A stretch of DNA of 14,511 nucleotides from Blastocatellia bacterium (GTDB lineage Bacteria; Acidobacteriota; Blastocatellia; Pyrinomonadales; Pyrinomonadaceae), in NCBI GenBank assembly GCA_003175865.1, contig PSRF01000210.1, positions 1 to 14,511 of the forward strand, read 5' to 3'. The notes beneath the pieces were generated by a model. That model had not been told where the DNA came from. It made no database searches and saw only the letters and a program-made list of their open reading frames with translations. The position numbers and the translations under genes are program-made. Shown here piece by piece: positions 1 to 5,163 of the stretch. How positions within the stretch are numbered: the first letter of the stretch is position 1; each line of letters begins with the position of its first letter.

Positions 1-347
1 ATCATTTCAACGTCATACTCTTCCAGCACACCTGCATCGGCGAGTTGTATCGCTAAATTCAACGCAGTCTGGCCACCGACGGTCGGCAATAAGGCATCGG
101 GTCGTTCTAGTTTGATTATTTCCGTAAGCGACGCGAGCGTGAGTGGTTCGATGTAAGTGATATCAGCTGTTTCAGGATCCGTCATGATTGTTGCAGGATT
201 CGAGTTCACGAGAACGATCTCGTAGCCCTCTTGCCGCAATGCCTTGCACGCTTGCGTTCCTGAGTAATCAAACTCGCAAGCCTGGCCGATAACGATGGGT
301 CCAGAACCGATGATCAGTATTTTGTGAATGTCTGTCCGTTTGGGCAT
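1..347 (-). CDS. carB: Carbamoyl-phosphate synthase large chain, N-terminal part (cut by window edge)
   Basis: The large subunit of carbamoyl-phosphate synthase makes carbamoyl phosphate from bicarbonate, glutamine-derived ammonia and two ATP, feeding pyrimidine and arginine synthesis in the cytoplasm. The visible 115 residues start [20 protein letters not shown] and continue with the family's hallmark blocks: [17 protein letters not shown] (14-30), [12 protein letters not shown] (47-58), and [10 protein letters not shown] (88-97) of the N-terminal pre-ATP-grasp/ATP-grasp region. The match to the enterobacterial protein is nearly residue for residue in these blocks, so the start is secure: ATG at 347, with no in-frame extension needed. 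The rest of the protein (normally about 1,070 residues) lies left of the window. No clear Shine-Dalgarno sequence is seen. A perfect TTGACA lies at 385-380 on this strand, but its -10 partner is poor. No carA is visible; the upstream neighbour is an unrelated DnaC-like gene. Confidence 0.96.
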   Translation of the reverse strand, partial: MPKRTDIHKILIIGSGPIVIGQACEFDYSGTQACKALRQEGYEIVLVNSNPATIMTDPETADITYIEPLTLASLTEIIKLERPDALLPTVGGQTALNLAIQLADAGVLEEYDVEM

Positions 348-489
348 CAGGGTATAAGTCGAATTTTCTCGGGAATTGATGTCAAAGCATTCTTACATAA
401 CAACTCCGCAGAGTCGAACTGAGGTAGAGATACTCCTACGACAGAGGAAAATGATGGTCAGATTGTCTTTAGCGCGAGATGAGTGCGGC

Positions 490-1296
490 TTATTTAGCAC
501 CGTAGCGACGATAGTCAGCTCCGTCAATTTTCACTTCGCGACACATTTCGTACATACGACTGCGCAATCTGCTGCCGATGCGATCTTCGAGGGTGGTTAG
601 CTCCTGAATGCGGTCAGCGTTTGCCTTGCGACTGAATGTCCGAGATGAATCAGACTCGGCTGCGGCTTCCTTGCGAGCTTCATCTAAATAGTTTGTGGTG
701 AAGATAGTGAGCTTCTTGTCGTTGTATCGTTTGTTAATGATCTGATACATCGTGTCCCTGACCCAGTCAGTCGGTACTGTCGCTCCGAGTTCATCCAGAA
801 CCAGAACTTGTGCTTCGTAAACTGGGGCGAGTACACGTAACTCAGAGGTTTTCGAAACTGGGTTATAGGAATCTTGAATCTCCTTCAACAGAGCTCCAAA
901 CTCATAGAAGAGACAGGCGAATCCCTTTGCTAACAGGCCGCGCATTATTGCGACAGCGAGATGCGTTTTGCCGACTCCAGCTGGTCCCATAAAGAGGAGG
1001 CCACGATCGACTGCTGGATAGTCGAGAACCAACCGCGCCGCATACTGAAAAGCGTTGTCCTGAGAACTGTTCGGAACGTGTGAGAAGTTATCCAACAAAC
1101 AATTTCGATATCGTTCGGGAATACGAGCTGAGCGTTCAAGTCGTTCTACACGACCGTGCAAACGACACGGACATGGAACTGCGCCCCGATCAGGATCGAT
1201 CCACGTTCCGGTTCCAAAGCAGTTGTTGCAAATCGCAATGTCGCCCTGGCTTGTTTGATTCTGATTGGATGTAGGTTGCTTGAGATGATCGACCAT
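490..1296 (-). CDS. DnaC/IstB-like AAA+ ATPase with N-terminal Cys4 zinc knuckle
   Basis: Residue numbers here count from a possible TTG start at 1302. The protein resembles the helicase-loader/IstB branch of AAA+ ATPases. Walker A is GPAGVGKT (106-113), Walker B is VLVLDELG (166-173, D170/E171), sensor 1 is TTN (202-204), and an arginine-finger-like motif GSRLRSRM sits at 243-250. Before the ATPase come two cysteine pairs, CNNC (25-28) and CPC (44-46), spaced like a small zinc-binding module. Such a module also precedes the ATPase domain in some DnaC/DnaI-type loaders. By family the likely role is loading the replicative helicase onto DNA, or a related DNA-remodelling task; the substrate is not shown here. 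I place the start at ATG 1296, two codons inside the longer TTG-start reading; neither has a good ribosome-binding site. There is no transposase next to it, so an IS21 helper (IstB) is unlikely. A charged stretch of about 30 residues separates sensor 1 from the arginine finger. Confidence 0.85.
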   Translation of the reverse strand: MVDHLKQPTSNQNQTSQGDIAICNNCFGTGTWIDPDRGAVPCPCRLHGRVERLERSARIPERYRNCLLDNFSHVPNSSQDNAFQYAARLVLDYPAVDRGLLFMGPAGVGKTHLAVAIMRGLLAKGFACLFYEFGALLKEIQDSYNPVSKTSELRVLAPVYEAQVLVLDELGATVPTDWVRDTMYQIINKRYNDKKLTIFTTNYLDEARKEAAAESDSSRTFSRKANADRIQELTTLEDRIGSRLRSRMYEMCREVKIDGADYRRYGAK

Positions 1297-1339
1297 TGGC
1301 AACGAATGCTTTGAACGCAGATCTGTTTGAAGTGCGGCG

Positions 1340-1368
1340 ATTATAGCACTCGGGATTTCTAATGTAAC
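1340..1368 (-). promoter_or_regulatory. Probable sigma70-type promoter of the DnaC-like gene
   Basis: On the minus strand a perfect -10 box, TATAAT (1345-1340), follows a -35 box, GTTACA (1368-1363; 4 of 6 matches to TTGACA), with a 17-base spacer. Transcription would start near 1333, giving a leader of about 35 bases before ATG 1296. Both boxes and the spacer are read directly; activity is inferred. Confidence 0.55.
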
Positions 1369-1397
1369 TCGACTCGATTGTTATAAGTTTAGAACAT

Positions 1398-1480
1398 GAG
1401 CGAAGCGACGCAACTCTTAGCAAGCGTTCAGTCACTTTCTTCGCTCCTGTTTTACGCTCGTGAGGATTTTAGAAGAGTTG
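1398..1480. repeat. Two interleaved 8-bp perfect inverted repeats in the divergent control region
   Basis: GAGCGAAG (1398-1405) pairs with CTTCGCTC (1439-1446), and CAACTCTT (1411-1418) pairs with AAGAGTTG (1473-1480). The pairs cross each other, so in RNA they could form either alternative hairpins or a pseudoknot, and as DNA they could be operator half-sites. They lie between the DnaC-like promoter and the small ORF. Two 8-bp matches in about 100 bases can arise by chance, so the biological meaning is uncertain. Nothing else is seen in 1369-1507. Confidence 0.3.
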
Positions 1481-1518
1481 AGTGCTACAAGGTCCAATGA
1501 GCAGATCGGAGATGAACA

Positions 1519-1629
1519 ATGGTAAAGGCTAATGCGTGTGTTATAGTCGAGTCGCATTTCAATCACCTCAAAACTCCACAGACAAAGGCCGAGATGATAC
1601 GGTTCCCCGTGGAATTTGAAAGCGAGTGA
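1519..1629 (+). CDS. Small ORF (36 aa) in frame with and just upstream of the cREC gene
   Basis: This open frame starts at ATG 1519 behind a GGAG Shine-Dalgarno sequence (1508-1511) with an ideal 7-base spacer. It ends at TGA 1627-1629. The product begins MVKANACVIVESHFNHLK and ends MIRFPVEFESE; I do not recognise it. An in-frame TGA at 1513-1515 fixes the upstream limit. Its stop is separated from the TTG start of the next gene by only three bases (TGA GTT TTG), and both lie in the same reading frame. It could be a real small gene translationally coupled to its neighbour, a leader peptide, or the original N-terminus of the receiver protein cut off by a nonsense mutation. The ribosome-binding site is the best in this part of the window, which favours translation of some kind. 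Confidence 0.45.
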   Translation: MVKANACVIVESHFNHLKTPQTKAEMIRFPVEFESE

Positions 1630-1632
1630 GTT

Positions 1633-2082
1633 TTGCTGCGATCCCTTCTGACGAAATTAGGCCTGCTTTCTATCAAAGCCGAACGCCACCCAATTCGAGT
1701 GTTTCTGTTGGATGACGACACACGCCGTCATCACTGGTTCAACACTCGCTTCAAAGGTGATTTCGTCGACATCGCTGAGAACGTCGATCAGGCGAGACAG
1801 TTGTTGAGCGCGAGCCATTACGACGCCATCTTTCTCGATCACGATCTACATCCGGAACATTACGACACTGACTCGACTGATGATGAACGGACCGGTTATG
1901 CGATAGCACTTTGGTTAAGTTCAAACCCCGAGTTGCAACGAGCATCGACAATACTCGTTCACACACGTAATGCGGATGGCGCAATGCGTATGGTGGAAGA
2001 ATTGCGACGCGCCGGTCGCAACGCCGACTACGTTCCCTTCCCAATTCTTGCAGAGCGAATCAGACGGTACTGGCAGAGGTAG
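1633..2082 (+). CDS. Variant receiver-domain protein of the cREC (cyclic-phosphate-processing receiver) type
   Basis: This 149-residue protein is a stand-alone receiver-like fold. The first strand and acidic pocket read IRVFLLDDD (21-29), the usual phosphoacceptor strand is IFLDHDL (66-72, D69), then come RTGYAIALWL (86-95), ILVHTRN (107-113), GAMRMVEEL (116-124) and YVPF (133-136). The order 'LDDD / FLDHDL / TGY / H(S/T).N / G..RM / VPF' is that of the cREC family, predicted from gene neighbourhoods to act in RNA repair on 2',3'-cyclic phosphates rather than in two-component signalling. In agreement, no histidine kinase is nearby and the conserved receiver lysine is not apparent. The only in-frame start after the upstream TGA that keeps the first strand is TTG 1633 (or CTG 1636), so initiation probably depends on the preceding small ORF. 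No RNA ligase or RtcB gene is visible. It runs convergently toward K1 with 83 bases between them. Confidence 0.72.
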   Translation: MLRSLLTKLGLLSIKAERHPIRVFLLDDDTRRHHWFNTRFKGDFVDIAENVDQARQLLSASHYDAIFLDHDLHPEHYDTDSTDDERTGYAIALWLSSNPELQRASTILVHTRNADGAMRMVEELRRAGRNADYVPFPILAERIRRYWQR

Positions 2083-2165
2083 TGTGGAGGTGTACTAATC
2101 CGTTGGAGTCCCTTTGTGGGCGCACGTCTTCAAAGCCAAGAAGAATCTTAAAATAATTTCAAATT

Positions 2166-4961
2166 TCAGTTCTGACTGTTGAAATTGTTAATTAAGACAA
2201 CGTCATGACTTTCAGTACCACGAGCGAGGGCAAGTAGTTTGCCATCCTGTGACCAGGCAAAGCGGAAGATCAAGTCTGCATTGAAGTTCGTCAACTGTTT
2301 CTTAGCACCACCCTCAATGGTAACGCTGTTGATGTTTGAACGTTGGTTTCGATCAACGTAGGCCATCGCTCGCCCGTCGGGAGTCCAACGAACATAGAAT
2401 TCAAAGATGTCCAGGATCGCGTGCGCCTCGCCTCCCTCGATTGGGTAGATGGCAGTCTTGATTGCTCTAGGTTCAAAAAAGGCAGTGGCGACCCACTTGC
2501 TGTCAGGAGAGATTGCTACGCCTCCAGAAGCCTTATCGATGACCTCCTTGCTTTCGCCGCCATCAATCGGCACTTCCCACAGTCCGTTCTTTCCCCAGAG
2601 CTCATAAATCACCCAAGGCTCAGAAGGTGAAGATAACGGACTCACCTCTCCAGTGCCATTAGTCAATTGGATTGGGCTGCTGCCGTCCATGTCGACTCTC
2701 CAGACATGATTAGCGCCCGTCCGGTCGGAAGCAAAAACTATATAGCGACCATCCGCCGTGACGGACGGAGCCCTGTTGTTTCCGGCATTCGCGGTTAGTT
2801 GTTTTTGTCCTGATCCGTCAGCGTTTATGAGAAAGAGATCCAGGGTGCCATTCGCTCGCACGGTGTAAACAATCTTATTGTCGGGTGTCCACGCGATCCC
2901 TTCAATGCCATCAAAATTGGTATTTGTGATTTGCTTTGCACGCTGAGTATCGTCATTGGGTGCAATCCAGATATTCGAAATCTGCTCCGACTGAACGGTG
3001 ACTAAAGCAGTGGAGTTTGCTGTCAAACTTACGCCAAGATAATTGTTCAGATCATTAGTAATCCTGTTTACCTCGCCCTGCGGGTACGAGACATGCCAGA
3101 TCTGGGCTGGACTTGCCGTTCGTTCTTTGGCACTGAACAAAACTCCACTCCGATCAGGTAGCCAGGCGAGACCACCAACCCACGCCCAACTCTGTGAACT
3201 AATCGGTTTTTGAGATCCATCCTTGACCTGCACTTGAACCAAAGTCATGGCGGTACCCCTTGCGTCCGACCTTGCTTCCGGCCAGACAATAACTTCACCA
3301 TCAGGTGACCACGAAGGCTCCCCCAAATTATTGGGGCCCGTTGGTATTGGGCGTGTCGCGATTTTCCGTTCGCCAGTACCATCGACATTCGCCACAAACA
3401 GGGAGACAACATTCTCTGACGGCAGTCCTCGTACAAAAGCCAGCTGCTTGCCGTCAGGTGAAAAGGTTACGACGCTATCGATATCGACGATTAACCTCCT
3501 TGACGCTCCACCTAGCACAGGCATTTGAAATAGCGAAAAGGGAGTCTTCTTATCCCAGGCGTTGTAATAGAGGTAGTCACCGCCCGGTGAGAAGGCCAAT
3601 CCCAGATAAGAAAGGTCGGAGGGTGGATTAATTTGCACGTTACTCGAGGTTGAAATATGTTTCATCCACAGACTTTGCTTGCCACCTTCATCAACCACGT
3701 GCACGACGTATTTTCCATCGGGCGAGATCGCCGCCGCCGCGACATTCCCGGTGCTGGTGAGTCTCGAAAGCGTCATCGTTTGGAAGGGCACCGCGTGTTT
3801 GATCTGGTTTTGCTGAATCTGATTTTTTCTTACGATGAATTTATACGAACCAAAAGCCATCGCGGCTAATACAAATACAGCTGCAACCAACAGGACACCC
3901 CAACGGGGTTTGAGCCTGCTGAAAGCATGTGGCTCGCGAGAAGTCGTGCGGGGAGTCAAGTCTCTGGTTAGGTTTCTCGGCTTCTCCGTGGTCCCCTCGC
4001 CAGTCTCAGGGATGACTTTCAAATCGGAAGTCACTGGTCGTTCAATTCTCCATCTCGATTCGTCTTCGCGTTTCCGAAGATCACGTAGATCCGAGAGCAT
4101 CTCCCTCGCAGTCTGGTAACGCTCACTCTTCTCCTTGCGCATCGCCTTCTCAACGATCCACTGCAAACGGTCTGGCACGTCCGCCGAAATTGGTTTAGGT
4201 TCGTCTCTTAAGATGGCTGCGATAACATCCTGGGACGTGGAACCAGCAAACGGTTGCTTGCTAGTGAGCATTTCGTAAATGACGACGCCAAGATTCCAAA
4301 GATCAGTTCGTGCATCAACTCGCTCGCCGCGGGCCTGCTCTGGTGACATGTAACTGGCGGTTCCAACTACAGAACCTGCACTTGTGTGGACCTGAGCACG
4401 AGTCGGCGCGTCGGGACTTACGTCGCCCGCCTCGCCTCGCGTCAGTTTAGCGAGTCCAAAGTCCAGCACTTTCGCGAGGCCGTCGCGCTGTCGCACCATT
4501 ATGTTCTCGGGCTTGATGTCGCGATGAACGATGCCCACCTCGTGAGCAGCATCAAGCGCATCAGCAACCTGGATGGCGATGTTCAGCACTTCGTTAAGCT
4601 CCAGCAGCGTGCCGCCACCTGCCGATTCGCGGCTGCCACGCGAGTGAGTCTCGATGAGTTGTCTTAACGTTAGACCATCAATGAACTCCATAGCGATGAA
4701 GTGTGTTTCATCGACCTGGCCAATTTCGTAGATGGTTATGATACTCGGATGATTAAGCCCCGATGCAGCTCTCGCTTCCTGCTGAAGGCGTCGCACGCGA
4801 CCGGTATCTGTTATGAAGGCACCAGACAGAAGCTTGAGCGCGATCTTTCTGCCAAGATTGATGTCGTATGCGAGATAGACCTCTCCCATCCCGCCCGCGC
4901 CTAGTCTTGAAAGGATGCGGTAGTGAGAGATCGTGGTATCAGGAGTTAGCAATGCCTTCAT
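2166..4961 (-). CDS. K1: membrane serine/threonine kinase with extracytoplasmic TolB/PD40-type propeller
   Basis: This is a PknB-like (bacterial Hanks-type) kinase of 931 residues. Kinase domain, about 14-296: glycine loop GAGGMGEV (21-28), ATP lysine K43 in IALK, helix-C glutamate E62, HRDIKPEN (146-153, catalytic D148), DFG (167-169) and SPE (206-208), so it should be active. A Gly/Ser-rich insert sits at 107-118. A Thr/Arg-rich linker follows, then one hydrophobic helix (about 354-377) flanked by basic residues. From about 395 to the end, repeated SPDGK-type blades (for example AISPDGKYVVHV, TFSPDGKQLAFV, SVTADGRYIVFA) form a beta-propeller, expected outside the membrane as a sensor. The protein ends in the subtype tail DVVLINNF. 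Its closest relative here is K2, which matches in kinase, linker position, propeller blades and tail, so a duplication is likely. Start is ATG 4961; no clear ribosome-binding site. The ligand and the phosphorylated target are unknown. Confidence 0.93.
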   Translation of the reverse strand: MKALLTPDTTISHYRILSRLGAGGMGEVYLAYDINLGRKIALKLLSGAFITDTGRVRRLQQEARAASGLNHPSIITIYEIGQVDETHFIAMEFIDGLTLRQLIETHSRGSRESAGGGTLLELNEVLNIAIQVADALDAAHEVGIVHRDIKPENIMVRQRDGLAKVLDFGLAKLTRGEAGDVSPDAPTRAQVHTSAGSVVGTASYMSPEQARGERVDARTDLWNLGVVIYEMLTSKQPFAGSTSQDVIAAILRDEPKPISADVPDRLQWIVEKAMRKEKSERYQTAREMLSDLRDLRKREDESRWRIERPVTSDLKVIPETGEGTTEKPRNLTRDLTPRTTSREPHAFSRLKPRWGVLLVAAVFVLAAMAFGSYKFIVRKNQIQQNQIKHAVPFQTMTLSRLTSTGNVAAAAISPDGKYVVHVVDEGGKQSLWMKHISTSSNVQINPPSDLSYLGLAFSPGGDYLYYNAWDKKTPFSLFQMPVLGGASRRLIVDIDSVVTFSPDGKQLAFVRGLPSENVVSLFVANVDGTGERKIATRPIPTGPNNLGEPSWSPDGEVIVWPEARSDARGTAMTLVQVQVKDGSQKPISSQSWAWVGGLAWLPDRSGVLFSAKERTASPAQIWHVSYPQGEVNRITNDLNNYLGVSLTANSTALVTVQSEQISNIWIAPNDDTQRAKQITNTNFDGIEGIAWTPDNKIVYTVRANGTLDLFLINADGSGQKQLTANAGNNRAPSVTADGRYIVFASDRTGANHVWRVDMDGSSPIQLTNGTGEVSPLSSPSEPWVIYELWGKNGLWEVPIDGGESKEVIDKASGGVAISPDSKWVATAFFEPRAIKTAIYPIEGGEAHAILDIFEFYVRWTPDGRAMAYVDRNQRSNINSVTIEGGAKKQLTNFNADLIFRFAWSQDGKLLALARGTESHDVVLINNFNSQN

Positions 4962-5080
4962 CGGATCTGGAACTCTAGAATTGAGTAGGGGATCTGCTGG
5001 CGAGAACTGAGATTTGAAATTCTACCTGTGTTCGAACCACTGAGAAAGTGATACAGCGCTTCCGCACAACTGCGCCACGA

Positions 5081-5163
5081 TCATCGCTTCATGTTGGCCG
5101 TCCAGTTAACCACGAGCGTTATGGTCTCGTAATTGCTGAATCGAGTGCTGGAACAATGCGCAT
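5081..5163 (-). pseudogene. Vestigial C-terminal tail of a lost K3/K4-type kinase-propeller gene
   Basis: Directly downstream of the K2 stop codon, in a different reading frame of the same strand, the DNA still encodes CSSTRFSNYETITL followed by VVNWTANMKR and a TGA at 5083-5081. The last part is plainly the tail that closes K3 (INVVVNWMADLKR) and K4 (MNLVVNWTADLKQ), also at a stop codon. K1 and K2 do not have this tail; theirs ends in DVVLxxNF. Similarity stops at about the K2 stop, so only some 24 codons of the old gene remain. The simplest reading is that a K3/K4-type gene once stood between K1 and K2 and was deleted, or that K2 replaced it by recombination just before its last codons. No start site is attached, so it is not expected to be translated. 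Confidence 0.72.

Noticed and set aside
376..600. 74-residue plus-strand frame between carB and the DnaC-like gene
   Set aside because: Its second half is antisense to the DnaC-like gene, it has no family features, and initiation signals are poor.
1542..1547. TATAGT as a -10 box for the cREC gene
   Set aside because: The matching -35 position scores only 3 of 6, and the box lies inside the small ORF, which needs a promoter further upstream.
2127..2144. TCTTC/GAAGA hairpin between cREC and K1 as a terminator
   Set aside because: A five-pair, AT-rich stem with an eight-base loop and no following T-run is too weak to call.
5030..5076. tRNA-like pieces: palindromic GTTCGAAC (5030-5037) and GCGC...GCGC resembling a D-arm (5056-5075, minus strand)
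   Set aside because: Between the supposed D-arm and T-loop the minus strand is about nine bases too short for an anticodon arm plus variable loop, there is no acceptor stem, and the T-stem pairs poorly.
5022..5084. A 20-codon frame overlapping the stop of the vestigial tail (ATGA overlap)
   Set aside because: It has no ribosome-binding site and no recognisable sequence, and lies in decaying DNA behind a gene remnant.
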